Source: Amphimedon queenslandica (taxonomy: Eukaryota; Porifera; Demospongiae; Haplosclerida; Niphatidae). From it: DNA of 60,240 nucleotides. Under the pieces are notes generated by a model. The model made no database searches and was not told the DNA's origin. It saw only the letters and a program-made list of their open reading frames with translations. Of this stretch, positions 1 through 11,190 are shown in pieces. The stretch is from NCBI RefSeq assembly GCF_000090795.2, contig NW_003546757.1:1-60240 (forward strand). The letters run 5' to 3'. Positions within the stretch are counted from its first letter, which is position 1; each line of letters begins with the position of its first letter. Made by a program: the position numbers and the translations under genes.

Positions 1-437
1 ACACATCTTTTTTGTCCTGCTTATTCAGCAGCAAAAAGTGGAATCATTGCATTCACTAAAGCAATGAAGGTTTGTCTCTTTTTTAAACAAAAAAAGATAC
101 AACTTTTTCATTTCCATTTTAGAATAATTTAGAGCTCAGGGGTATTAAAATTAGAATAAACTCCATTTGTCCTGCTGGTGTTGAAACTCCATTGGTTTTA
201 GAAGCAGCAAAATTGTTTTATTCAATGCCTCAGCCAATAATAGATGCGGTTACAGCATCAAGCTCTACCGAAGTAATGAAGTTAGTACATCTTTGTTAGA
301 CTGTAAACATGACTGGCATTGTTTATAGGCCTGAGTTCATTGCTGAAGGTATAATGGAGCTAATTACTGATGCTAGTAAAAATGGTGCAATTCTTATGGT
401 AGAGCCAGACAAAGGATTCACATATGTGGAGGAATAA
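1..437 (+). CDS. Short-chain dehydrogenase/reductase A (3' part, cut by window edge)
   Basis: This is the 3' end of a classical short-chain dehydrogenase/reductase (SDR), an NAD(P)-dependent oxidoreductase. Three exons are visible: 1-69, 123-280 and 329-437, with GT/AG borders. The first carries the catalytic Tyr-x-x-x-Lys motif (YSAAK). The second contains the conserved stretch INSICPAGVETP, which follows the active site in SDRs. The third starts in the context KPEF and ends at the stop 435-437. The Rossmann half with the Gly-rich cofactor motif and the NNAG motif lies outside the window. Exon borders match those of the two SDR genes that follow, so the three arose by tandem duplication. Family members include 15-hydroxyprostaglandin dehydrogenase-like enzymes. 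The substrate cannot be read from the sequence. Confidence 0.85.
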
Positions 438-684
438 GAAGAAGAACACTGAACAGAAATGAATTGCAAATTCTATTTTAGCTAGTCTAATATAAGATTA
501 AGATTTTCTTTGCATTAGATACTTTCTTTTCACACCACAAAAGGTCAATCGTGCTTGAAGTATAATGGCAAAATTATTATTTTTATTGTAAAAAGGAAAG
601 TCTTTGTATTAATGTTAATTGCAAGCTACTCCCATAAAAGGGAGTGTTTAAAGATTGGAGTAGACACCTCTCCTGAGGCTTCTG

Positions 685-1759
685 ATGTTGTCAGGTCGTG
701 TTGCTCTTGTTACAACTTACAGGAGCTGCTGGCGGTATTGGACTAGCTACCAGCCGCCTCCTTCTTCAATCAGGAGCAAAGGTATTCAACAGGGACACGG
801 ATTAATGTTAATTCATGCATATAATACAGGTTGGTGCTGTTGATAAATCTTCTGGTCTGAAATCAATTTGTAATGCTTTGGGAGAAGAATTTGGCACAAG
901 TAACATAGCCTGCCTCCCTTGTGATGTATCTGATGATGATGCTTTGGTAACGTGTAGATAAAGTAGTCTAATGTGAGATTGTCACTTTTAGAAAAATGTT
1001 TTTAAAGAGACAAGTCGGCAGTTTGGCTCACTAGATATAGTAATAAATAATGCAGGAATAGCTGATGAGAGGTATTGGAAGAAGCAAATAAAAGTTAATC
1101 TGGTAAGTATTGCTTTTTATATGATTTTTTCATTATTGTCTGGTTGTTGAAACTTAAATAGCAATCCGTCATCAATGGAACATATTATGCAATGGAGCTA
1201 ATGTCACCTGATAAAGGAGGAGTGATAGTTAATGTATCATCAATGGCTGGTTAGTTAAGCTGAGACATGATAAAGGTATTTTGATGTCCTTCATTGCATC
1301 CTGTGATGATAGGCTTACACCCAGTGAGTACTGGCCCTGTATATTCAGCAGTGAAGCATGGAGTTGTTGCTTTTACTAGAGCAATGAAAGTCAGTCTGAA
1401 TGATCTTCAGTATTGTGTTATTTTAATTTCATTTATAGGAAAATGTAGCAGAAAAGGGCATTCGTATCAATTGCATTTGCCCTTACTTTGTAGACACTAC
1501 AATGGGTAGAGCTGGTTTAAAGGCCCTACCTGAAGCAGAAGCAAACGAAGTGCTTAAAAATGGAATATTAAAGTTAGAGTAGCATAGCCTGATTCCTGAT
1601 TCTTGTGAACCGTGTTGTCTTTGTAGACCTGAGTTCATTGCTAAAGGTATAATGGATCTAATAACTGATACTAGTAGAAATGGTGCTATCCTCAGAGCTA
1701 ACCCGTGGCAAGGACTTATGTATCAGAGATACAAGGAAGACATGAAATCAAAACTTTAA
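685..1759 (+). CDS. Short-chain dehydrogenase/reductase B, 5' end disrupted by a 7-bp insertion (possible pseudogene)
   Basis: This is the second tandem SDR copy. Exons are 685-781, 830-946, 992-1102, 1162-1249, 1313-1389, 1439-1572 and 1627-1759 (stop 1757-1759). It has the Gly-rich cofactor motif (GAAGGIG), the NNAG motif (VINNAGIA), the catalytic YSAVK and a C-terminal KPEF context. About 249 residues would be expected. Exon 1 is the problem. Starting at ATG 685 it is 97 nt, whereas gene C has 90 nt. The extra seven bases (715-721, acttaca) fall just after MLSGRVALVT and shift the frame before the Gly-rich loop. All later exons and splice sites are intact, so the loss is recent, or an unseen upstream exon supplies the start, or the insertion is an assembly error. 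The enzyme substrate is unknown. Confidence 0.7.
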
Positions 1760-1909
1760 TTATTAATTTTTATTAATTTTTAAATGAAAATTGTTGTTAT
1801 TGTAACAATTAGATTTAATGAGGTGTGACTATCAGTCTGTCATCATAGATAAAGGTGCATGAGGTAAAGCAGAAGTCTAAAGTACGGTAAAAGCTCTAGC
1901 AAGTTTGCA

Positions 1910-4359
1910 ATGTTGTCAGAACAAAGTGCTGTAGTGACTGGAGGTGCCCAAGGCATTGGATTAGCCACTAGCCGTCTTTTGCTTCAATCAGGGGCAAAGG
2001 TAAGTGACAATCAAGTGTTTCAATATACCTAGATTTATACAATTTATATTTCTTGTTTTTTCAAGGTGGCAATATTTGATCTGTCTAAAGACAAGTTATC
2101 CACTACTTGTGATGAATTGAAAAGAGAGTTTGGAACTGATCGGGTTCTCTCTTTTCACTGTGATGTCACTGACGAAGAGCAAGTTGTAAGAGACAAAATC
2201 CTTTTAATAGCACAACTTAACAATCCATGAAAAAAGCGAAAACTTGAGGCTACAAAATAAACGTAATCTGTATTACAGGTAAAGGGATTTGCTCTAACTA
2301 AAGAAACCTTTGGATCAGTGGATATACTAGTAAATAATGCTGGCATAACCAGCCCAAAGGAATGGAAGAAAACCCTTCTTATTAACCTAGTGAGTGGATC
2401 TTTGTATGAAGGTTATAATAATGTGACTTCATTTAAAGCATGCTCCTATGTTTGCTTCTTATACTGCTATGGAGTACATGAAAGGATCCAGCAAGGCAGT
2501 GATTGTTAATGTTGCTTCAATGGCAGGTAGATATATATAGTTTATATTATTATGGTTAGTGTTTGAAATCTTATTATTATCATAGGCTTTTGTGCCATAC
2601 CTGGTAATGAGTCATATTCTGCTTCTAAGTCTGGTCTGATTGCCTTCACACGATCAATGGCTCAGGTATTGTACTATATAGTATGGCAAGGAGAGAATGT
2701 GTCATTATTTATTAAGAAATTCAGATGCATGTACTTATGCTGTGTAACAAGTTTGAGGTGATTCAGACTTCAATTTTTAAAGTTACGGCCATTTTAAGAA
2801 AACATCAAAATTCTGAAAAATACCCAAGGCTATAGCCCAAGCCCATGGTTTTTTCCAAAAAATAGGTAAAAAAATTACCCCAAATTTTATTACATTTTCT
2901 GATACATATTGACGTCCTTATGCTGTGTAGCAAGTTTGAAGTGATTCCGACTTCAATTTTTAAAGTTATGGCTATTTTAAGAAAACGTCAAAATTCTAAA
3001 AAATACCCAAGGCTATAGCCCATGGTTTTTTCCAAAAAATGGATAAAAAATTACTCCAAATTTTTATTACATTTTCTGATACATATTGACGTCCTTATGC
3101 TGTGTAGCAAGTTTGAGCTGATTCCGACTTCAATTTTTCAAGTTATGGCTATTTTAAGAAAACGTCAAAATTCTGATAAATACCCAAGGCCGTTTTTTCC
3201 AAAAAATGGGTAAAAAAATTACCCTAAATTTTATTACATTTTCTGATACATATTGATGTCCTTATGCTGTGTAGCAAGTTTGAAGTGATTCCAACTTCAA
3301 TTTTTCAAGTTATGGCTATTTTAAGAAAACGTCAAAATTCTAAAAAATACCCAAGGCTATAGCCCATGGTTTTTTCCAAAAAATGGGTAAAAAATTACTC
3401 CAAATTTTTATTACATTTTCTGATACATATTGACGTCCTTATGCTGTGTAGCAAGTTTGAGCTGATTCCGACTTCAATTTTTCAAGTTACGGCCATTTTA
3501 AGAAAACCTCAAAATTCTGAAAATTACCCAAGGCTATAGCCCATGGTTTTTTCCAAAAAATGGATAAAAAATTACCCCAAATTTTTATTACATTTTCTGA
3601 TACATATTGACGTCCTTATGCTGTATAGAAAGTTTGAGCTGATTCCGACTTCAATTTTTCAAGTTACGGCTATTTTAAGAAAACATCAAATTTCTGAAAA
3701 ATACCCAAGCCTATAATAGCCCATGGTTTTTTCCAAAAAATGGGTAAAAAATCACCCCAAATTTTTATTACATTTTCTGATACATATTGATGTACTTATG
3801 CTGTGTAGCAAGTTTGAGGTGATTCCGACTTCAATTTTTCAAGTTATGGCTATTTTAAGAAAACGGCAAAATTCTGAAAATTACCCAAGGCTATAGCCCA
3901 TGGTTTTTTCCAAAAAATGGCTCCAAAATCAACCCAAATTTTTATTACATTTTCTGATACATAATGATGTCCTTATGCTGTGTAGCAAGTTTGAGGTGAT
4001 TCCAACAAATATATTTTTAGTTATGAGCATTTTATTATTTTATATTAGTCAACTGAGGGAATTCGGTTTAACTGCATATGTCCATCCTACACTGATACTC
4101 CACTTCTTGGTGAACCGGGCAAAGAGCTTGATTCAACTCTATCATTTATAATTGAGAAGCAAGGAGGACTCCTCAAGTATATAATGCTTCGTTGATTGCA
4201 GATATTTATAATTATTTTAGGCCAGAGCAAGTTAGCGAAGGGATCGTCAGGTTGATTACTGATGCTAGTCTAAATGGGCAGGTGTTAAAGTTGACTCCAA
4301 GGAAAGGGTTCCATTTTGAGAAGTACGACAGTTTTATGGAGTCTCTTGAAAAGTTATAA
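1910..4359 (+). CDS. Short-chain dehydrogenase/reductase C (15-hydroxyprostaglandin dehydrogenase-like)
   Basis: This is a complete SDR of 251 residues. Exons are 1910-1999, 2066-2185, 2279-2389, 2439-2526, 2586-2665, 4049-4176 and 4221-4359; phases agree throughout. The start ATG 1910 gives MLSEQSAVVTGGAQGIG, placing the TGxxxGxG cofactor loop at the usual distance from the N-terminus. The acidic residue after beta-2 (IFDLS) suggests NAD preference by the family rule. The NNAG motif (VNNAGIT) is in exon 3 and the catalytic YSASK in exon 5. Members reduce or oxidise small alcohols, often prostaglandin- or steroid-like, in the cytosol. The substrate is not determinable here. Intron 5 (2666-4048) is about 1.4 kb, far longer than its neighbours, because it holds a 177-bp tandem array. 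Confidence 0.88.
2722..4020 (+). repeat. Satellite array 1, 177-bp unit, about 8 copies, inside an SDR intron
   Basis: The phrase cttatgctgtgtagcaag (with variants) recurs at about 2734, 2917, 3094, 3261, 3438, 3615, 3795 and 3972. The spacings are 183, 177, 167, 177, 177, 180 and 177 bp. Each unit contains a central ctatagcccatgg and an A/T-rich half. The array lies wholly inside intron 5 of SDR gene C and stops about 28 bp before the acceptor. Apparent ORFs here (for example 3022-3213 and 3900-4151) are reading-frame accidents of the repeat. The same unit forms a second array at 33285-35730. Confidence 0.95.
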
Positions 4360-4682
4360 TTAACTAATCCGCTCAAGTGACAGTTACATGAAATCTATTT
4401 GTATTGTTCTGTATTTATAATGCCACAATTTGCCTTGTTTTGTAGTGAATTTTTGCTCTTAATTTTAAAGTATTTTTAATAATCCGAGTGGGAGGCTGGG
4501 TGCGGTCATTTAGGAGGTGTGGCTGATTGATAAAAACATGGCGAAAAATCGTCTTTGTAAATTGTCATGTGATCTTATATTGTTTTAATATTCATTACGT
4601 GATAGTTTCGGACTAGAACTTTTACTGGACGCCATTTATACAGTCTTGGAGAGTAAGAGAGACCCGTAGCCAAGGGAAAGTT
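4360..4682. promoter_or_regulatory. Intergenic region between SDR C and the MUN-domain gene
   Basis: This is 323 bp without a coding frame. It must hold the SDR C 3' end and the promoter and 5' UTR of the downstream gene. I see no canonical AATAAA downstream of the SDR stop and no clear TATA box. It contains GTGTGG-type boxes (for example ggaggtgtggctgattg near 4514) of a kind also common in introns here. Confidence 0.35.
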
Positions 4683-7600
4683 ATGGTAAGGAACTAAATT
4701 CCTCACAATCCACTGTCACTTCTTCTCTACATTAGGCTACTGTGGCAACAGAGTCAATTAAGAGGGTCAATTTCCAATCAAATAGACAAGTGCACACAGA
4801 CATCAGTTCCTCCTCTTTTCCTCGTCCTTCCACTCACGAGAACAGCATTGAGAATGTGGTTGAAGATTACACTGACAATGTGACCCTCTATCCATTGAAG
4901 CGACTCATTCAAGAGCTAACGGCACAAGAGAAGCAGCTGTGGGATAGAACAATGGGCATACACCTTCCTGTTGAGGGTAGGCAGTGGCTTTATGTCGAGT
5001 TAGTTTTATTATTTTCCTTCTCTCCTCCAGAAGGTACTTCTCAGTTATGTCCGGACGAGGAGTTATTATCAGTGGGTGGGGTCAGCATGTTTGGTCACGG
5101 CAGTCAAGCTGGCATTGTCGAGCCGTCAATGACGTATTTGATCAGGTGACTGTCACATGATACCCTCGGTACTTGTAATATTGTTGATTGTTTTAGATAT
5201 GGACAGCTAACATCAAATATTCATCGATACTTCAGGAAATTAGAGTAAGAGGGAGGGAGGGAGAGAGAGGGGGAGGGGGGAGAGAGAGAGAGAGAGAGAG
5301 CAAAAATAAGAGAGAGTGAGTGATAGTGTATGTATACATAGCACTATTACTACTATTACTATTACTATTGATAAAACAATGAGTTGTGTAGTATTGTTAA
5401 TGAATACTGCATATTTGTATCACTGTGTATATATATATATATTGGAAAATTTACACTTTATTTCACTTATTCCACAATTTTTTGCTCAAAAATTGAAATG
5501 GTGAGATTTTCCAACTATCAGGTTTACAGCTATAAGTTGCTAATCGGGAATTATTTATTTGAAAAATAACTTTCTGTAAACCTCACTGTGTTCACAATGT
5601 TATGCTGTTAGGAAGGAACATGCTTGTCTTCATCTCAGTGGACGGAGAGCTAATTTTGAAAACTTAAGAGTGAGCAGAAAAGAGAGAGAGAATTATTTAT
5701 ATTTATTTTTTATTATAATTAGCTTCCTCATGGTCGTGCTAGCTCCCGTGGCACTCCTGTACCACAAAATGATGGTAATAGTCTCAGAGAGAGAGAGAGA
5801 AGTGAGTTTTTTTGATATTATTTTTTTGTTTAGATGATGCTCCAGTTAACCACAGCAGGAGAAAGGTTCATAGCTTAAAAGATGAAGTACGTACAGCATG
5901 TACATCCCAGTACTCTCTAGTATATTATAGTATATTATCAGTATATTTCAGTATATTCCTTTTGTATATTCCAGGAGCTGGTCGTGTACAGATGTGCTAT
6001 AATGTGTGCTCAGTTTCCGATGCTGAGTGCTCCTGGTCCTCCTGATGATCGATCTCCTTCTCCTCCTCTCCCTCCTCCTCTACTCTCTCACACTGCCCCA
6101 TCAGAAGTTAGCCATCTTTATATTGTACTTATATATGTAACTGCTACGTAACTATACTAATATGTACATTTACATGTAACTGCTGTCAAACTATACTAAG
6201 TTACTAATATAATATGTACATGTTTTTATAGAGTTCTATTGGTTTGGGAACTCTGATCAAACCAAAACCGGTCAGACTAGTTTCCCAGCCCTCAGGGAGC
6301 GGTGCCAGCGTTGACAGTAAAACCACTGACCCTCCATCTGATTCAAGCAGTAGGCCGGACTCTAATCCTTACCTCCAAGAGGCGGAGCCTATTGCCACGG
6401 CAACGAACAAACCAAACGGACCTTGTTCCTTTGAATCTCCTCGGTCCTTTATCCCCATCAGTGGGAGAAAAGGGACCCTCCCCAATCACCGAGTTAAACC
6501 CAGGAGACGATCATACTCCTTCAGTGATAGTGAAGATGAAAACGATGAGCTGAACGATGGGGCATTAAATAGAGATAGTATATCTGCGTATTGTGATCCT
6601 CTGGGACAGAGGGACCACCCCTTCCCTCCGATGGTTAACAGGGACATGCTCTGCTCTCTCGTGAGGAGAGCCTTCAATCAAACGGAGGAACAGCAAGTTC
6701 AGTACGAGCAGATACTGAGACACGAATACTCAAGGAAGAGCAAAGGAGAGGTGAGAGAGAAATAGAATTGATGTTTGTAGTTTTTTTACTGCCAGCTGTG
6801 TGTGTTTACTGTTAAACGTTATTATATTATTAGTTTATTATACTTACATGTATTTGTATAGATATTAGCCCGTGAGTTGGTTACACAGCTGCAGGTGCTC
6901 GAGAAGAACGCTCATCCTTTCTACAGGCCAAGGAACTTTGTGGTAAGGCAGAAGGGAAGAGATTAAATTATTATTTTCATTTTAAGACACGTAATGGGTA
7001 TGATATATGGCTCCAAGGGGAGAAGCAGAGGATCAAGCAGCAGCTGGACAAGTTCTGGCACTTTAACCTGCCATCAATGTCTCAGGAGCCAAGACCTGAC
7101 TATCACAAGGCTTATGCAACTCTACTGGAGAAAATAATATGGTGAGTATTCTTTATTATTTATTTACTTATTTATTTATTTGTTTGTTTGTTTGTTTGTT
7201 TGTTTAGTTGTGAAAGCAGGACGTCACGTCGTGAGCCAGTTCATGGCGGTAGGACTCCTTCATCACAGCTTTCAGACACTGCACAAAGACTGCTGACTGA
7301 GTTTGGACTGAGATATGGAATTGTAATCTCCTCTACATCTCTCCCTCTTCCTTTATATTATCTTTTCTCTTTTAGGGTGAACTGTATCAAAGGATTGTGT
7401 ATCTTGATTATTTAGCAAAGTAAATATATTATTATCAATAATTATTAGCAACCATTTGGTTGACAAGTCAACCTTGTAGTAATGAGTGATATTCCATTCC
7501 CATGTTTCCATACTTTCATTCCAGACACTTTGATTACGAGATATGGTACATTTCGCACTGCACTGATGAGCTGAGGGCAATACGTAACCTCATACCCAGG

Positions 7601-10600
7601 AACAGGACTAAAATGACAGCAACTAGGAGAGAGGTGTGGTCACCACACCCACCAATTAATAGAAATTAATTATCATCATATAGATGGAGCTGTTACGGGG
7701 TATAGTCCATCACTTACATGGTCAGACGGATAACTCACTCACTAGAATTGATAGACTCTTCCTCGAGTCTGAACCACAAATTGGAGTGGGTGGGTACCTC
7801 ATTAATTAAACACGGACCATGCCCATTAATTAATTATTGACCACACCCATTAGACTATTAATTTATTATTGACTCCGCCCATTAATTTTATTGTAGCTGC
7901 TCTCATAAATTTGTTGAAAGAAGTTTTAGAAGCCGAACAGTCTCTCTCCTTGTTTGGCGGACAGAGAATAAGACCAATTGAAGACTGGCTCAAGAAATAT
8001 TTAAAAGTATTTAGATGCCATTTTGTACATGTTTCCTATTACATGTTTTTTTCTCTTTTTATAGGACGGTTTTGTGTTGAGGTACGAGAGAAGAAAAGAA
8101 ATAATTTCAGACGAGATTTTGTCGGCAAGGAATTTGACTGGTTTCCCCCTCACGCCCATTCTTGTACGTGTTACTAAAAATAGCCTGTAGCATGTGACAT
8201 GTTACTATAAATAGATCAATGCTCTATTGCAAGAGATAAAAGACGAAGTCAAATATTACAGGGACAATTATCAGAATGTCTTTAGACCGTAAGTAATGGC
8301 CTCCTAGTGTCTCTTGATTCATTTCTTCTCTAGTTATTTTAATATTGTCCCGTATGCTAAAATGGAGTTTTATAGATTAACCTGCGCTGATGCTTGTCAA
8401 CTCTGTGGTAGATTAGTACATGATCCTGTGAGTGTATCATATAATGTATACGTGTATGTTATGTCTGCATGTGTACGTGTACATCTACGTTTATATGTTC
8501 TTATGTTGTGTTCCAAGTTTGAGCTGATTTTGATTGAAATTGGATTTTTTTACGAATTTTTTAAGTTGCTCCAAAAATCCGGCCAAAGTCCCTGTACTAT
8601 ATAGTACAGGGTATTTTGACAAAATGGCTAGGGTAGAAGCCCCCATATTTATAGATTGCTGTGTGTTCATTATCACATAGTTTTTATTATTGATTCATGT
8701 ACATGTATAGATCTCAAGACAGAGACTCAATCTAGAGATGCTTGGTCTCTTATATCGGCTGGACAAATGTGACAACGAATGGTCCAATGACATACCCACA
8801 GAGTAAGACACTATCCCCAAAACCTGTTTTCATAACCTGTTTATACGACCATGCAGTATGCAACAGTGGAGGAACGACTTTGTTCACCTTGCTTTGATCT
8901 GGATGGATGTGTTTACCAAACAGGTTAAGACGTGGGTGCTATCTGCCATCAAAGAGGACCAGGTAGAAAAAACTAAAAATTACAGTAAATAATTTTTCTT
9001 TCTCTCCCCCTCTCTCTCTCATCCAGTGGACTGTACTGACATTTGCTGCCATTCCTACTTACTCCTCCTCCCCTAGTCTACCTTCAGTTGATGATCATGG
9101 GGCCCTTCTTCCTCATCATCATCATCCCACTCATTATAGTGTCAGTCCGTTTTCTTCTATCATCTCTCCCTCCATTATGTTGCAGACTCCACTCACTCCT
9201 CATTCCCAAAGTGCCTTCACTGCTGTACAGCCTCTTAAGAGCTACAGAGAAGTACTCTCACCAATGGTAAGGAGAAGAGAGAGAGATATAGTATATAGTA
9301 CTTATTTGTATTTTCCTTCTCCCTCCCTCTCTCTCTCTTTTACAGTCAGAGGTCAGTGGGGCAGTCTCTGATCTCACTTCATCCCATTCTTCATTTGAAA
9401 ACATCTCCATTGAAATAATCCAACAACAGCAGCAGCAGCAACAAGGCAGAGAACAAAATGGTGTTGCATCAAAAACACCAAAAAAGAAAGGAAAATCTAG
9501 CAGCAGTCAAAACCAGTCTTATCTAAAATTCGGAAAAGCCGTTCCTCACTCAGGAGGAGACTCCACCAGTAGTTCCTCTGACACTCCTAAACTGACCAAT
9601 CACATTACAGCTTGGGAGGACCAGGAGAGAGGGGATGTCCCCCCGTTGGTTCCTCCTGAGAGAGATGAAGATAACCTTACACCCCATGTGTCACCAGTGA
9701 CTGTCAATAACAATGGAGACATTAGTACCACAGAAGAAGAAGAGGAGGAGGAGGAAGTGAAGATTAAACCATTTACTGGTCTAGTTCCGAGCACCAGTGA
9801 CCCTCATATCACCGCTGCTGATCCACGTGTTGTTGAGAATGGATTCAATTCATCCGAATCAGAGACTCCGCCCCTTTCCTCACTTTATAGACGATCTATA
9901 TCATACAACCCTCAAGGTCATTGGGCTGGTAGAGGAGGAGGAGGAGGAGGAGGAGGGGGAGAGGTGAAGAAAGAGACAAAGCTCAAGTCAAAGTCGTTTG
10001 ACACGATTCCAAAACCGGTTAATAAACTCCCAAGTCACCCTCCTCCTATATCAGTCCTACATGTAAATCATAAGATGACCGAACCAACCAGATCACTACC
10101 ACCTGCTAGTGGAGTAGCTCCAACAAACAGCGCTACTTCAGTCAGTACTGATCAGTCTCAATCTCCTTCTCTTAATGGACCCTCTCCCTCTCTCTCCACC
10201 ACAAGTGCTGTCTTTTACACCTTCCCTGTGTCAAATGCTCCCATTGACCTATTCACGATATTCATTAGACTCGGCTCCTTTATCGGTAACCTAATGGAGG
10301 TCCTAACTCCAAAGGTACGCCAGGGTCTTAAGATGGGTCTCAATGAGACTGCTGAACTACCGAGTGAAGTGAATCAGATCCGAAGGTTTTTAACTGATAT
10401 CAGGCAGCAGTCGGAGAACATGAGGGTAGAATTCCTTAAGAAGATACACAAGGTTTGTTCACCTCAGTATATCTCTGTATATTCTTGTATATTACAGATA
10501 ATGGTTAGTAATTTGAAACTTTACGCTGATAATTTATTGTGCATGGATCTCTGCTACTTACCTCAAGGGGAAGCGAAAAATCTGTTCGGAGAGGAAGTGG

Positions 10601-11159
10601 GTGTGGTCAATTAATTAATTAATTAATATTACATGATATCCAATAGATGATTCATCATTTGCAAAGACGTAACGAGACTGAAGAGATTTGGGGTTGTCGC
10701 CATATTGTTGAAGCTAATCATGGTAACTATGCACATGTACAACAGTTATTAACACAATAATTATTGATGTGATGATTTCAAATGAATTACACGTGACACT
10801 CCCATCATGTTTTTATTGTATCTCTCTCTCCTTTTAGGGCTTCATCCTAATGGCCTTCCTTGCATTAAAAAAACTCAACCATTCTTTGATAGTATCACAC
10901 GAGATGTGAGTGAACTACATAATCAAATAGTATGACCTAATCTCTCTCTGTCTCTCTGTCTCTCTGTCTCTCTCTCTCTCCCTCCTGTAGATGTGTATTA
11001 GGATCAATAACATTCATTTAATAATTAAAACATTTTCGTCTTTGGAGTCTCACATTTATACACTAATGGTATCTCCTTCAAACCACGCCCCCTTTGGCCA
11101 TAACCTCTCTAGTGAACCTAGTGGCTCTGGTACATTAAACATTAATAACTACATGTATA

Positions 11160-11190
<31 letters not shown>

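Noticed and set aside
3022..4151. Small ORFs beginning MVFSKKW in the SDR intron, and the same at 35455-35649
   Set aside because: They are the same reading frame of the 177-bp satellite repeated; no splice or start context.
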